From: Novosphingobium sediminicola
GTDB lineage: Bacteria; Pseudomonadota; Alphaproteobacteria; Sphingomonadales; Sphingomonadaceae
Length of the DNA: 64,000 bases
Reading direction: 5' to 3'
Assembly: GCF_014196525.1 (NCBI RefSeq)
Contig: NZ_JACIDX010000010.1
Span: forward strand, 62,001-126,000
Notes under the pieces: model-generated
What the model was told of the DNA's origin: nothing
The model's input: only the letters and a program-made list of their open reading frames with translations
The model's database searches: none
Shown here: positions 1 to 8,569 of the stretch, one piece after another
Numbering within the stretch: the first letter of the stretch is position 1
Layout of the letters: each line of letters opens with the position of its first letter
Program-made: the position numbers and the translations under genes

Positions 1-161
1 GGGTCGACCTTGCCGCCGGGAAAAACCGTGGCCCCGGCGGCAAAACGCATGGCTTCTGAACGTTCAACCATCAGCAGTTCGGGCGGCTTTTCCGCAACGC
101 TCTGGCGAAAGATGACCAAGGTGGCTGCGGGGCGCAGGATGATGGGCGGGCTGGAATCCAT
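1..161 (-). CDS. NUDIX hydrolase, N-terminal fragment (cut by window edge)
   Basis: Read on the minus strand from the ATG at 161, 53 codons stay open to the window edge. The peptide starts [19 protein letters not shown] and continues with LLMVERSE and a [14 protein letters not shown] segment. An early hydrophobic strand, a 'vERS' strand and a 'F.gG.vfPGGk.d' strand are typical of the NUDIX fold just before the NUDIX box (GX5EX7REUXEEXGU). The box itself lies outside the window, so the catalytic residues and the substrate cannot be judged. NUDIX proteins of this type usually hydrolyse nucleoside diphosphate derivatives or CoA-type pyrophosphates in the cytoplasm. The start is supported by the lack of an alternative upstream codon with a ribosome site. 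Confidence 0.7.
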   Translation of the reverse strand, partial: MDSSPPIILRPAATLVIFRQSVAEKPPELLMVERSEAMRFAAGATVFPGGKVD

Positions 162-279
162 GTTCTTTTGATAGGGCGCGAATGGGGCTTGGCAAGAGGT
201 GTCGGGGAAATTGACAGTCTGGGCCGGGAATGGGTGATGCACTCGATTGAATATGGCCGAAATCTCACGATTTCTAAAA

Positions 280-296
280 CTGGCACGGGCTATGCA
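280..296 (+). promoter_or_regulatory. sigma54 (RpoN) -24/-12 promoter
   Basis: The sequence CTGGCACGGGCTATGCA has the invariant GG and GC doublets exactly 10 nt apart and differs from TGGCACG-N4-TTGCA by one base (A for the first T of TTGC). The expected start site is about 12 nt past the GC, near 306. No protein gene follows on the plus strand; the next elements are two strong stem-loops. NtrC-type activator sites were not identified. Confidence 0.6.
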
Positions 297-305
297 TAAA
301 GGGTT

Positions 306-420
306 GTAGTAATGGCAGTCTCGAATAGAGGCGGGCTGCTTCCCGGTCTCCGCAGTCCCGCCTCACTCCCGTTTCGAGCATAAAGGTGGGGTCGGTCTTC
401 CCAGTCTCCCGACCCCACCA
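306..420 (+). ncRNA. Candidate small RNA with two look-alike stem-loops
   Basis: Hairpin 1 pairs 328-339 with 352-364 (one bulged T at 356) and exposes the loop TTCCCGGTCTCC at 340-351. An outer helix, CTCGAA 320-325 with TTCGAG 373-378, may extend it. Hairpin 2 is a perfect 11-bp stem (385-395 with 409-419) that presents TTCCCAGTCTCC at 398-409. The two loops agree at 11 of 12 positions, while the stems are unrelated in sequence. A sigma54 promoter lies just upstream and a strong terminator follows at 432-466. The C/U-rich loops could pair with ribosome binding sites. The RNA is inferred, and no known family was matched with confidence. Confidence 0.5.
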
Positions 421-431
421 TTTCCCAAACG

Positions 432-466
432 AAAGGGCCGCCTCCCCATGGGGAAGCGGCCCTTTT
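432..466. terminator. Bidirectional Rho-independent terminator
   Basis: The arms AAAGGGCCGC and GCGGCCCTTT, with a further CCCC/GGGG inner stem around an AT centre, form a long hairpin. It is followed by TTTT on the plus strand and by TTTC on the minus strand. It can therefore end the candidate small RNA (plus) and the grxD operon (minus, stop at 489). Confidence 0.8.
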
Positions 467-488
467 GCTATCAGAAAAGACGATGCGC

Positions 489-812
489 TTAGGCGACCAG
501 ACCGTTCAGCTTGAGCAGGGCCTGAAGCTCGCCGGCTTCATACATTTCCATCATGATGTCGCTGCCGCCCAGAAACTCACCCTTCACATAGAGCTGGGGG
601 ATCGTGGGCCAATCCGAATAGGCCTTGATGCCCTGACGGATCTCCATATCCTGAAGCACGTCGACCGTATGATAGGTCGCGCCCAAATGCTCAAGGATCG
701 CAATCGCGCGGCTGGAAAAGCCACATTGCGGGAAAAGCGCGGTGCCCTTCATGAATAACACGATGTCATTCGTGTTCACAATATCGGCAATGCGGGTCTG
801 GACGTCGGACAT
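489..812 (-). CDS. grxD: Monothiol glutaredoxin, Grx4/GrxD family
   Basis: This 107-residue single-domain protein matches the usual size of bacterial Grx4. The CGFS active site starts at Cys30 (FPQCGFS), followed by the TVDVL, WPTIPQLYVKGEFLGG and GGSDI glutathione-binding segments of the family. CGFS glutaredoxins bind a [2Fe-2S] cluster with glutathione and hand clusters to client proteins, commonly in complex with a BolA protein. A BolA gene lies 71 bp upstream in the same orientation, so the pair probably works together in iron-sulfur trafficking or iron sensing. The terminator at 432-466 follows. Confidence 0.95.
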   Translation of the reverse strand: MSDVQTRIADIVNTNDIVLFMKGTALFPQCGFSSRAIAILEHLGATYHTVDVLQDMEIRQGIKAYSDWPTIPQLYVKGEFLGGSDIMMEMYEAGELQALLKLNGLVA

Positions 813-883
813 GGCTTGAAACTTTCTGCAACCAATCGGGGGAACAGGTCCTTTTTGCGAAGGAAAACTGTTTCGTCAATTGC

Positions 884-1117
884 TCAGGTGGGTATGCCGG
901 TGGTCAGTTGCAAGGCATGAAGTTCGCCCCCCATGCGATCGCCCAATGCGGCAAAGACCGCCTTGTGCTGGGCAATGCGCGGCTTTCCGGCAAAGCTGGG
1001 CGAGGTGACATGGGCGGCATAATGGTCACCATCGCCGGCAAGGTCGGTGATCGTCACCTCGGCATCGGGAATGGCGGCGCGAATCAGCGCCTCGATCTGG
1101 TCGGCGGGCATGGGCAT
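884..1117 (-). CDS. BolA-family protein
   Basis: The 77-residue protein starts MPMPADQIEALIRAAIPDAE and contains the BolA core: GDGDHYAAHVTSPSF, then the R-I-A-Q-H-K loop and helix with the conserved 'HqavyaAL' pattern (QHKAVFAALGDRMGGELHAL). His51 in that segment is the residue that shares the cluster with CGFS glutaredoxins in characterised BolA-Grx pairs. The length and lack of an N-terminal extension suggest the short IbaG/BolA2-like group. It lies between the zeta-type inhibitor gene and grxD, all on the minus strand with short gaps, so it is probably co-transcribed with them. Confidence 0.9.
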   Translation of the reverse strand: MPMPADQIEALIRAAIPDAEVTITDLAGDGDHYAAHVTSPSFAGKPRIAQHKAVFAALGDRMGGELHALQLTTGIPT

Positions 1118-1175
1118 CGGGGGTGTCCTGTGAAAAAGGGCGCGCGACTTTATGCCCCGCGCCCGAAAAATAGCG

Positions 1176-1499
1176 TCAAACCTGACCGATCATCGCGCGG
1201 CGGGCTTCGGCTTCCTTGGCTTTCATGGCAGTGCGCACTTCGGCCTCGTCGGCATCGACGCCCGCGCTGATCAGATCGCCCAGCAATTTGCGCACGACAT
1301 CCTCATCGCCCGCTTCCTCGAAATCGGCCTGCACCACCGATTTGGCATAGGCTTCGGTTTCGGCCGGAGAAAGGCCCATCCGTTCGGCCGCCCAGGTGCC
1401 CAGCAGGCGGTTGCGGCGCGCGTGGATGCGAAACTCCAGCTCTTCGTCATGGGCAAACTTGGCTTCTTCGCCCCGCTCGCGATCTTGAAAGCTGGTCAT
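1176..1499 (-). CDS. DUF1476 protein, F1-ATPase inhibitor zeta-type
   Basis: This 107-residue, highly charged and mostly helical protein begins MTSFQDRERGEEAKFAHDEE. That start and the RNRLLGTWAAE.MGL segment are hallmarks of DUF1476, which includes the zeta subunit of Paracoccus denitrificans F1-ATPase. In Paracoccus the N-terminal helix inserts into F1 and blocks ATP hydrolysis. A similar cytoplasmic role is inferred here; zeta homologues in other alphaproteobacteria differ in inhibitory strength, so activity is not certain. It heads the apparent operon with bolA and grxD, 58 bp upstream of bolA. Confidence 0.88.
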   Translation of the reverse strand: MTSFQDRERGEEAKFAHDEELEFRIHARRNRLLGTWAAERMGLSPAETEAYAKSVVQADFEEAGDEDVVRKLLGDLISAGVDADEAEVRTAMKAKEAEARRAMIGQV

Positions 1500-1614
1500 G
1501 ATGCGTCTCCCGCGTGGATTTGAGGTTTCTGGGTTTTTGAAATCAATGGCGCAATGTGGCGCTTTTTCAGCCTGCCGTCCATATCGCGATGAAAATCGCG
1601 CGCCAATGTATATG

Positions 1615-1668
1615 TGTCGCAGCGGCGGTGGTTCAATCCCCCGATTTGGCGCGACCTCCGCTGCGACA
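1615..1668. other. Perfect 11-bp inverted repeat between leuD and the zeta-type gene
   Basis: TGTCGCAGCGG (1615-1625) and CCGCTGCGACA (1658-1668) are exact reverse complements around a 32-nt loop. The plus strand continues GGGCTTTTT, like a terminator, but no plus-strand gene lies upstream. A second small hairpin, CGCGAT-GAAA-ATCGCG with a GNRA-type loop, sits at 1585-1600. On the minus strand both could lie in the leader of the DUF1476-bolA-grxD operon. The function is unknown. Confidence 0.4.
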
Positions 1669-1734
1669 GGGCTTTTTCAGCATATCGGCAGCGGTCGATC
1701 TTTGCGCTTGCTCAAAAACGGGGAAGTTTTCCTT

Positions 1735-1758
1735 AAAAAGCGAGAAAATCTTTCCCGC
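1735..1758 (-). terminator. Rho-independent terminator of the leu operon
   Basis: On the minus strand an 8-bp stem (one G-T pair) with a GAT loop is followed by TTTTT, 20 bp past the leuD stop codon at 1778. Confidence 0.75.
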
Positions 1759-1777
1759 CGCTGCTTTTATGCTGCTC

Positions 1778-2374
1778 TCAGGCCGCCGATGCTGTGGCCA
1801 GAAACGGCAGGTCAGCCGCAATCTTGGCCTCATGCTGCTTGATGGCGGCATCGCGCGACAGCGTCAGGCCCACTTCATCAAGCCCGCCCAGCAGGCAATG
1901 CTTGCGGAACGGGTCGATTTCGAAGGAAAAGCGATCCTGAAACGGCGTGGTCACGGTCTGGCTTTCCAGATCTACATCGATCGGCTGGTCAACCGCCACG
2001 ACCAGCAGGCGGTCGATGGCTTCCTGCGGCAGAACCACGGTCAGGATGCCGTTCTTGAACGCATTGCCCGAGAAAATGTCGGAAAAGCTGGGCGCAATGA
2101 CGCAGGTGATGCCCATGTCGAGCAACGCCCATGCGGCATGTTCGCGGCTGGACCCGCAACCGAAATTGTCGCCCGCGATCAGGATCGGCGCGCCCTTGTT
2201 GCGCTCCGTGTCGAAAATATTGCCTTCTTCGGCACGGATCGCCTCAAACGCGCCCTTGCCAAGGCCTTCACGCGTGATGGTCTTGAGCCAATGGGCCGGA
2301 ATGATAACGTCGGTATCGACATTCTTGGCGCCAAAGGGGATCGCCGTGCCGGCCACGTGGTTGATCGGTTTCAT
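1778..2374 (-). CDS. leuD: 3-isopropylmalate dehydratase small subunit
   Basis: The 198-residue product carries the swivelling-domain signature of the aconitase superfamily: [14 protein letters not shown] near residue 20, [20 protein letters not shown] near 65-84 and [13 protein letters not shown]. With LeuC it isomerises 2-isopropylmalate to 3-isopropylmalate in leucine synthesis. The length is normal for bacterial LeuD. It is the last gene of leuC - small membrane protein - leuD, ending just before a terminator. Confidence 0.96.
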   Translation of the reverse strand: MKPINHVAGTAIPFGAKNVDTDVIIPAHWLKTITREGLGKGAFEAIRAEEGNIFDTERNKGAPILIAGDNFGCGSSREHAAWALLDMGITCVIAPSFSDIFSGNAFKNGILTVVLPQEAIDRLLVVAVDQPIDVDLESQTVTTPFQDRFSFEIDPFRKHCLLGGLDEVGLTLSRDAAIKQHEAKIAADLPFLATASAA

Positions 2375-2392
2375 CAGAAAATATCTTTCGGA

Positions 2393-2578
2393 TCAGTCAG
2401 TTTCGGGCGCATCTTCAGGATGAGCGGGAGCATCGGTCGGCTTAGGCTTGCGGCGGCTGCCAAAAATCAGCGCCGCCGTCAGCGCGGCCGAGCCAATCGC
2501 TGCCGCGCCCGCGATGGTCGCAACACCGGCCCAGCTCGAACGCTCGCCCGAAACCTTCTTTCCGCTCTCTTCGCTCAT
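2393..2578 (-). CDS. Small single-pass membrane protein between leuC and leuD
   Basis: This 61-residue protein starts MSEESGKKVSGERSSWAG, has one hydrophobic segment at about 18-38 (rich in Ala/Gly, ending ALIFGS), then a basic RRKPKP stretch and an acidic tail ending DAPETD. The ATG at 2578 is preceded by GGAGG with an 8-nt gap, which supports translation. It lies 18 bp upstream of leuD and 37 bp downstream of leuC, so it is very likely part of the leucine operon transcript. No known family was recognised. The positive residues after the membrane segment suggest a cytoplasmic C-terminus. Confidence 0.65.
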   Translation of the reverse strand: MSEESGKKVSGERSSWAGVATIAGAAAIGSAALTAALIFGSRRKPKPTDAPAHPEDAPETD

Positions 2579-2615
2579 CCCTTCACCCTCCAAGTTCGAG
2601 GCAGTTTAGGCCAGT

Positions 2616-4046
2616 TCAGGCCAAAAATTCACGGGCATCGGTCAGATGACCCGTCACCGCCGCCGCGGCCGCCATCGCGGGCGAGACCAGATGCGTGCGC
2701 GCGCCCGGACCCTGACGGCCCACGAAATTGCGGTTCGACGTGCTGGCGCAACGCTCGCCCGAGGGCACCTTGTCCGGGTTCATCGCCAGACAGGCCGAAC
2801 AGCCCGGCTCGCGCCATTCAAGGCCCGCCTCGATAAAGATCTTGTCCAGCCCCTCAGCCTCGGCCTGTTCCTTGACCAGACCGGAACCGGGAACGACAAT
2901 CGCCCAGCGCACATTGTCGGCCTTGCGGCGGCCCTTCACAATGGCGGCGGCGGCGCGCATGTCCTCGATGCGGCTGTTGGTGCAGCTGCCGATGAACACG
3001 TTCTGCACTTCGACATCGGTCATCTTCTGACCCGGCGTCAGGCCCATATAGGCCAGGCTCTTGCGCGCGGCTTCCTGCTTGCTGGGATCGGCAAAGCTTT
3101 CGGGTGCGGGCACAACGCCGCCAATCGCCACGGTGTCCTCGGGGCTGGTGCCCCAGGTCACGGTGGGAGCGATGTCGGCAGCGTCGATCACCACGACCTT
3201 GTCATAGACCGCGCCCGCATCGGTTGTCAGGCTCTTCCACCATGCCACGGCCTTGTCCCAATCGGCGCCCTTGGGCGCATAGGGACGGCCCTGCACATAG
3301 GCGAAGGTCTTTTCATCGGGCGCGATCAGGCCCGCGCGCGCGCCATGCTCAATCGCCATGTTCGAAACGGTCAGGCGGCCCTCGACCGACAGATTGCGGA
3401 TGGCCGAACCGGTATATTCAATGACATAGCCGGTGCCGCCGCTGGCGCCCAGCGTACCGCAGATGTGCAGCACCAGATCCTTGGCGGTCACGCCCGCGCC
3501 CAGCTCGCCCTCAACGCGCACTTCCATCGTCTTGGAACGCTTGAGTTGCAAGGTCTGCGTGGCCAGCACATGCTCGACCTCGGACGTGCCGATGCCAAAG
3601 GCCAGCGCGCCCAGACCGCCGTGGCAGGCCGTGTGCGAGTCGCCGCAGACAATCGTCGCGCCGGGCAGCGAGAAGCCCTGTTCCGGGCCGACGACATGGA
3701 CGATGCCCTGTTCACGATCCGCATCGCCGATCAGGCGAATGCCGAATTCGGGCGCGTTGATTTCCAGCGCGGCCAATTGCTGCGCGCTCTGGGGGTCCTT
3801 GATGGCAATACGATGTCCGGCCGCATCGCGGCGCGCGGTGGTGGGCAGATTGTGATCGGGCACAGCCAGCGTAAGATCCGGGCGGCGCACCTTGCGCCCC
3901 GCAGCGCGCAGCGCCTCAAAAGCCTGCGGACTGGTCACCTCATGCACAAGGTGTCGGTCAATCCAGATCAGGCTGGTGCCATCATCGCGGGATTCCACAG
4001 TGTGGGCATCCCAGATCTTTTCGTAGAGCGTCTTGGGTCCGGTCAT
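2616..4046 (-). CDS. leuC: 3-isopropylmalate dehydratase large subunit
   Basis: The 476-residue protein is full length for the family. The [4Fe-4S] cluster cysteines are visible at C354 (FIGSCTNSR) and at C416 and C419 (GCSAC). The substrate-loop motif [11 protein letters not shown] is at about 133-143. With LeuD it forms the heterodimer that catalyses the second step of leucine synthesis. It is the first gene of the minus-strand leu cluster; the divergent crtZ starts about 120 bp away, so this gap should hold both promoters, although none was obvious. Confidence 0.97.
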   Translation of the reverse strand: MTGPKTLYEKIWDAHTVESRDDGTSLIWIDRHLVHEVTSPQAFEALRAAGRKVRRPDLTLAVPDHNLPTTARRDAAGHRIAIKDPQSAQQLAALEINAPEFGIRLIGDADREQGIVHVVGPEQGFSLPGATIVCGDSHTACHGGLGALAFGIGTSEVEHVLATQTLQLKRSKTMEVRVEGELGAGVTAKDLVLHICGTLGASGGTGYVIEYTGSAIRNLSVEGRLTVSNMAIEHGARAGLIAPDEKTFAYVQGRPYAPKGADWDKAVAWWKSLTTDAGAVYDKVVVIDAADIAPTVTWGTSPEDTVAIGGVVPAPESFADPSKQEAARKSLAYMGLTPGQKMTDVEVQNVFIGSCTNSRIEDMRAAAAIVKGRRKADNVRWAIVVPGSGLVKEQAEAEGLDKIFIEAGLEWREPGCSACLAMNPDKVPSGERCASTSNRNFVGRQGPGARTHLVSPAMAAAAAVTGHLTDAREFLA

Positions 4047-4168
4047 AATAAATCCGACCTAGGCATGGGGGGCGGCAAAAACAAGAGGCGAATGGTCGCA
4101 CCATGGACATTACACATGGACATTCGGGCCAGTGGCGAAATCGTGCGTTGCGCATTATAGGGGTTCTC

Positions 4169-4687
4169 ATGAGTCCTTTTGCCGCCATCACCATCGTCAT
4201 CATCAGCTTTTTCGCCATGGAAGGCATCGCGTGGAGCGCGCATAAATATATTATGCACGGCTGGGGCTGGGGCTGGCACCGCGACCATCACGAGCGTCAT
4301 GACCGGATGTTCGAAAAGAACGACCTCTATGCCCTGTTCGGCGCGGCGATGAGCATTTCGGCCTTCGCCATCGGCAGCCCGCTGATCATGGGCGCGCATG
4401 CGTGGGAGGCCGGAACGTGGATCGGCACCGGCATCCTGTGCTACGGCGTCGTCTATTCGCTGATCCATGACGGGCTCGTTCATCAGCGCTATTTCCATTA
4501 CGTCCCGCGCGGCGGCTATGCCAAACGGCTGGTTCAGGCGCACCGGCTGCATCATGCCACGGTGGGCAAGGAGGGGGGCGTCTCCTTCGGCTTTGTCATC
4601 GCGCGCGACCCTGCAGCTTTGAAAAGAGAGCTGGCCGAGCAGCGCAAGGCTGGAATCGCCGTGCTGCGCGAGGCTGAGGAGGTCTGA
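4169..4687 (+). CDS. crtZ: Beta-carotene hydroxylase (CrtZ family)
   Basis: This 172-residue membrane protein shows the histidine clusters of the fatty-acid-hydroxylase/CrtZ superfamily: HKYIMH at about 25, HRDHHERHD at about 37-45, HDGLVHQRYFH near 115 and HRLHHA near 140. These bind a di-iron centre that hydroxylates beta-ionone rings, making zeaxanthin from beta-carotene. Hydrophobic segments flank the clusters. The ATG at 4169 was chosen over the one at 4103 because AGGGG precedes it at proper spacing and the extra 22 residues look unlike the family. Yellow hydroxylated carotenoids are common in sphingomonads. No other crt gene is next to it. Confidence 0.92.
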   Translation: MSPFAAITIVIISFFAMEGIAWSAHKYIMHGWGWGWHRDHHERHDRMFEKNDLYALFGAAMSISAFAIGSPLIMGAHAWEAGTWIGTGILCYGVVYSLIHDGLVHQRYFHYVPRGGYAKRLVQAHRLHHATVGKEGGVSFGFVIARDPAALKRELAEQRKAGIAVLREAEEV

Positions 4688-4777
4688 AACCGTATTTACG
4701 GCTCATGGCATTTGCGCTTTGGGCTCAGCTTTGCAAAAGAGGCCCAGATTTGCAAAGAGGTCGTGAAGGGAGAGGCC

Positions 4778-5827
4778 ATGGTCAAACAGCGCTTTCGCGC
4801 CACGTCCTATGATGTGGCAGAAGCAGCAGGCGTCAGCCAGTCCACCGTCTCGCGCGCGTTGAGCGGCGACCCCATCGTCGCGGCGGCCACGCGGGAGAGG
4901 ATTGTCGAGGCGGCACGGCGGCTCAATTATCACATCGATTCCTCCGCCTCGCGCATGCGCAGCGGGCGGTTGAACACGATTGCCGTGGTGGTGATCTGTC
5001 CCGAAGATGAAGATGTGCGGGCCTTTAACCCGTTCCACTATGCGCTGCTGGGCGGGATTTGCGCGGCGGCCTCGGCGCGGGGCATGGAAACCATCGTTTC
5101 GTTTCAGGGCGCGCCCGACCGGCTGGACGACCATTTCGAACGCAGCCGTCGCGCCATCGGCATGATCGTTTTCGGCACCAGCGAAAACCGCGCGGCGTGG
5201 GACTATTTTCAGGCCTCGGCCGATGATGGCTGCCATGTCGTGTGCTGGGGCGCGCCTGCGCCAGCGCATGAATTGCCATGGGTGCGCGCCGACAATCACG
5301 GCGGGGCGAGGGCGGCGGTCGAACATCTGCTCGACCATGGCTATCGCCGCATCGTCTATGTGGGCGAGGCCGATTGCCCGCAGCGCCAGTTTGCCGAGCG
5401 CTATGACGCCTATGCCGAAACCTTGCAGGCCGCAGGGCTTGCCCCGCGCATCATGACGCTGGAGCCGGGGCTGTCACGCCATGAGCAGGGGCGGCGGGCG
5501 GCTGCGGCCTTGCTGGAGGCGGGCGAGCCTTTTGACGGGCTGTTCACCGCCTGCGACGATATTGCGCTGGGCGCGATGGCCTTGCTCGAAGAGCGCGGGC
5601 TCAATGTGCCGGGCGATGTCGGTGTGGTGGGCTTTGACGGGGTGAAGGCGGGCCAGTTCAGCGTGCCGCCGCTGACCACCATCGAGCCTGATTTCGCCGT
5701 GGCTGGTAAAGCTCTGGTGAATCGACTTCAGGCGCTGGTCGATGGCGAGGACGGGCCGCAGGGCCGCGTGCCGGTCCGCCTTGTCGTGCGGGGCAGCGCC
5801 TTGGGGCGAGTGGCGACACCTGCCTGA
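4778..5827 (+). CDS. LacI-family transcriptional regulator
   Basis: The 349-residue protein has an N-terminal LacI helix-turn-helix (YDVAEAAGVSQSTVSRAL, residues 10-27), the hinge helix region (RLNYHIDSSASRMRSGR) and a periplasmic-binding-protein-like effector domain ending with the family motif DVGVVGFDG...SVPPLTTIEPD. The ATG at 4778 is preceded by AAGGGAGAGG and agrees with family starts; the longer frame from 4712 lacks a ribosome site. The effector is probably a sugar or related small molecule, but no sugar-utilisation genes are adjacent, so the target is unknown. Confidence 0.9.
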   Translation: MVKQRFRATSYDVAEAAGVSQSTVSRALSGDPIVAAATRERIVEAARRLNYHIDSSASRMRSGRLNTIAVVVICPEDEDVRAFNPFHYALLGGICAAASARGMETIVSFQGAPDRLDDHFERSRRAIGMIVFGTSENRAAWDYFQASADDGCHVVCWGAPAPAHELPWVRADNHGGARAAVEHLLDHGYRRIVYVGEADCPQRQFAERYDAYAETLQAAGLAPRIMTLEPGLSRHEQGRRAAAALLEAGEPFDGLFTACDDIALGAMALLEERGLNVPGDVGVVGFDGVKAGQFSVPPLTTIEPDFAVAGKALVNRLQALVDGEDGPQGRVPVRLVVRGSALGRVATPA

Positions 5828-5833
5828 ACCAAC

Positions 5834-5875
5834 AAAAAGGGGCGGGAAAGCGCAATGCCTTCCCGCCCCTTTTTT
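5834..5875. terminator. Bidirectional terminator between LacI gene and lpd
   Basis: GGGGCGGGAA (5839-5848) pairs with TTCCCGCCCC (5860-5869). Six T follow on the plus strand and five A precede, so it can stop both the LacI gene and the converging TCA operon. Confidence 0.88.
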
Positions 5876-5891
5876 GCCCTTGGCAGGCCGA

Positions 5892-7292
5892 TCACATATG
5901 GATCGGCTTGCCCAGCACAGCCATCGCGGCTTCCTTGATCGCTTCCGAATGGGTCGGGTGAGCGTGGCAGGTATAGGCGATGTCTTCGCTCTTGGCGCCA
6001 AATTCCATGGCCTGCGCCGCCTGCGCGATCATGGTGCCCGCCACGCTGGCAATGCACCACACGCCCAGAACGCGGTCGGTGTTGGCATCGGCAATGACCT
6101 TGACGAAGCCGTCCGGCTCGCGGTTGGTCTTGGCGCGGCTGTTGGCCAGCATGGGGAACTTGCCGACCTTGATGGGCCCGCGTTCCTTGGCGGCTTCCTC
6201 GGTCAGGCCCACGCCCGCGAATTCCGGCGTGGTGTAAACCACACCCGGGATCACGTCATGGTTGACGATGCCGGTCAGGCCCGCGATGTTTTCCGCCACC
6301 GCAATGCCTTCGTCCTCAGCCTTATGCGCCAGCATCGGGCCGGGGATCACGTCGCCGATCGCCCACACGCCATCGACGGCGGTGCGGAAATCATGGTCGG
6401 TTTCGATCTGACCGCGCCCGTTGAGGGCAAGGCCGATGTTTTCCAGACCCAGACCGTCAACATTGGGGCGGCGACCGATGGCCACCAGCACGCAATCGGC
6501 TTCGATGGTGGTGGCTTCGCCGCCGGCGGCCGGTTCAACCGTCAGCTTGGCGGTCTTGCCTTCGACCACAGCACCCGTGACCTTCGTCGAAAGCTTGAGC
6601 TCCATGCCCTGCTTCTTGAAGATCTTGGCCGCTTCCTTGCGCACTTCGCCGTCCATGCCGGGCAGCAGCTGGTCAAGAAATTCGACCACGGTGACCTTGG
6701 CGCCCAGACGGCGCCAAACCGAGCCAAGCTCCAGACCGATCACGCCGCCGCCGATGACGACGAGGTGGTTGGGCACGCGGTCCAGCGCCAGAGCGCCGGT
6801 CGAGTCCACGATGATCCCGGCGTCATTGTCCACCGCCACGGTGGGCAGGGGGGTGACGGACGAGCCGGTGGCGATCACGATATGCTTGGCCGTGACGGTT
6901 TCGCCAGCCACTTCAACCGTGTGGGCGTCCTTGAACTTGGCGTAGCCCTTCTTCCAGTCGACCTTGTTCTTCTTGAAGAGGAACTCGATGCCGCCGGTCA
7001 ATTCCTTGACCGCCGTCGACTTTTCGCCCTGCAGCACCGACAGGTCCAGCTCGACCGGACCGGTCTTCACGCCAAACTTGGCCAGCGTGCCATGGGCCGC
7101 TTCCTCGAACAGCTCAGAGCCATGCAGCAGAGCCTTGGAGGGAATGCAGCCCACGTTGAGGCAGGTGCCGCCCAGCGTTGCGCGCCCTTCGGCGCAGGCG
7201 ACCTTCAGGCCAAGCTGCGCCGCACGGATCGCGGCGACATAACCGCCGGGACCCGCACCGATGACGAGGACGTCGTAATTATATTCAGCCAT
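5892..7292 (-). CDS. lpdA: Dihydrolipoyl dehydrogenase (E3)
   Basis: The 466-residue flavoprotein has the N-terminal FAD motif VIGAGPGGYVAAIRAAQLG, the redox disulfide GGTCLNVGCIPSKALL (about 41-56), the NAD motif VIGGGVIGLELGSVW near 180, and the C-terminal His-Glu pair in HAHPTHSEAIKEAA. It reoxidises dihydrolipoamide of 2-oxoacid dehydrogenases. It ends the mdh-sucD-sucA-sucB-lpd cluster, 20 bp after sucB, so it is mainly the E3 of 2-oxoglutarate dehydrogenase. A second copy for pyruvate dehydrogenase may exist elsewhere. Confidence 0.97.
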   Translation of the reverse strand: MAEYNYDVLVIGAGPGGYVAAIRAAQLGLKVACAEGRATLGGTCLNVGCIPSKALLHGSELFEEAAHGTLAKFGVKTGPVELDLSVLQGEKSTAVKELTGGIEFLFKKNKVDWKKGYAKFKDAHTVEVAGETVTAKHIVIATGSSVTPLPTVAVDNDAGIIVDSTGALALDRVPNHLVVIGGGVIGLELGSVWRRLGAKVTVVEFLDQLLPGMDGEVRKEAAKIFKKQGMELKLSTKVTGAVVEGKTAKLTVEPAAGGEATTIEADCVLVAIGRRPNVDGLGLENIGLALNGRGQIETDHDFRTAVDGVWAIGDVIPGPMLAHKAEDEGIAVAENIAGLTGIVNHDVIPGVVYTTPEFAGVGLTEEAAKERGPIKVGKFPMLANSRAKTNREPDGFVKVIADANTDRVLGVWCIASVAGTMIAQAAQAMEFGAKSEDIAYTCHAHPTHSEAIKEAAMAVLGKPIHM

Positions 7293-7312
7293 GATATTCG
7301 TCCCCTATCCGA

Positions 7313-8530
7313 TCAAAGGTCGATCAACAGACGCGTGGGATCTTCGATCGCTTCCTTGATGGTCTTCAAGGCCGTCACGGCTTCGCGACCGTCAATGATG
7401 CGGTGGTCATAGGACAGCGCGATATACATCATCGGGCGGATCACGATCTGACCGCCCCGAACCACCGGGCGGTCCTCGATACGGTGCAGGCCGAGCACGG
7501 CCGACTGGGGAGGGTTGATGATCGGGGTCGACATCAGACCGCCGAACACGCCGCCATTCGAGATGGTGAACGTGCCGCCCGTCATGTCGGCCATGGTCAG
7601 CGAGCCTTCCTTGGCCTTCTTGCCATAGTCGGCAATCGCCTTTTCGATGCCCGCGAAGGACATCTTGTCGACATCGCGCACCACCGGCACGACCAGACCG
7701 TTCGGGGCCGAAACGGCGACCGAAATATCGACATAGTCGTGATAGACGATTTCATCGCCCTGAATCTGGGCGTTGACGGCCGGGATGTCCTTAAGAGCCA
7801 GCACCGAAGCCTTGGCGAAGAAGGACATGAAGCCCAGCTTCACGCCATGCTTCTTTTCGAACGAGTCCTTGAAGCGGTTGCGCGCTTCCATCACCGCCGA
7901 CATGTCAACGTCGTTGAAGGTGGTGAGCAGAGCGGCATTTTCCTGCGCGCTCTTCAGACGCTTGGCGATCGTCTGACGCAGGCGGGTCATCTTGACGCGC
8001 TCTTCGCGACGCTCGTTGGCAGGCGCTGCAACAGCGGCCGGAACCGTCGGCGCGCCGCTGGCGGCCTTGGTCTGGGCGGCTGCCACCACGTCTTCCTTGG
8101 TGATGCGGCCGTCCTTGCCGGTGCCCTTGATGGTGGCCGGATCGATGCCATATTCCAGCACCGCGCGGCGAACCGCCGGGCTGAGCACAGCCGGATCGTT
8201 GCTCTCAGCCGCCGCCGGAGCCGCAGCCACCGGAGCGGGGGCAGCAGCCGCCGCAACCGGAGCCGCCGCCTTGGGGGCAGCAGCGCCCGCTGCGCCTTCT
8301 TCGATCACCGCGATGATCGCGCTGACCGTCACCGTGTCGCCAACAGCGGCGAGCTGCTGGCTGAGCACACCGGCGACCGGCGAGTTGACTTCGATCGCAA
8401 CCTTGTCGGTTTCGAGGCTGGCAATGGGTTCGTCCAGAGCGACCGCTTCGCCCGGCTGCTTGAGCCACTGGCCGATCGTGGCCTCGCTCACCGATTCACC
8501 CAGAGTGGGGACTTTGACTTCCGTGGACAT
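7313..8530 (-). CDS. sucB: 2-oxoglutarate dehydrogenase E2, dihydrolipoyl succinyltransferase
   Basis: The 405-residue protein has one lipoyl domain (lysine in the ETDKVAIEV loop near residue 43), an Ala/Pro-rich linker at about 83-110, a peripheral E3-binding domain ([15 protein letters not shown]...[11 protein letters not shown]) and a catalytic domain with the active-site [13 protein letters not shown] near residue 375. It transfers the succinyl group from E1 to CoA. A short gap on each side and the same strand as sucA and lpd indicate one transcription unit. Confidence 0.97.
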   Translation of the reverse strand: MSTEVKVPTLGESVSEATIGQWLKQPGEAVALDEPIASLETDKVAIEVNSPVAGVLSQQLAAVGDTVTVSAIIAVIEEGAAGAAAPKAAAPVAAAAAPAPVAAAPAAAESNDPAVLSPAVRRAVLEYGIDPATIKGTGKDGRITKEDVVAAAQTKAASGAPTVPAAVAAPANERREERVKMTRLRQTIAKRLKSAQENAALLTTFNDVDMSAVMEARNRFKDSFEKKHGVKLGFMSFFAKASVLALKDIPAVNAQIQGDEIVYHDYVDISVAVSAPNGLVVPVVRDVDKMSFAGIEKAIADYGKKAKEGSLTMADMTGGTFTISNGGVFGGLMSTPIINPPQSAVLGLHRIEDRPVVRGGQIVIRPMMYIALSYDHRIIDGREAVTALKTIKEAIEDPTRLLIDL

Positions 8531-8569
8531 GACTTGCTTATCCTAAAGAAATTGGGAGGAGGCTGCGGC

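Noticed and set aside
1628..1642. GGTTCAATCCC resembling a tRNA T-arm
   Set aside because: The flanking bases do not pair as a T-stem and no acceptor or anticodon arm could be built around it.
1556..2836. 426-codon plus-strand frame across the leu genes
   Set aside because: Opposes leuD and part of leuC; no ribosome site and no recognisable domain.
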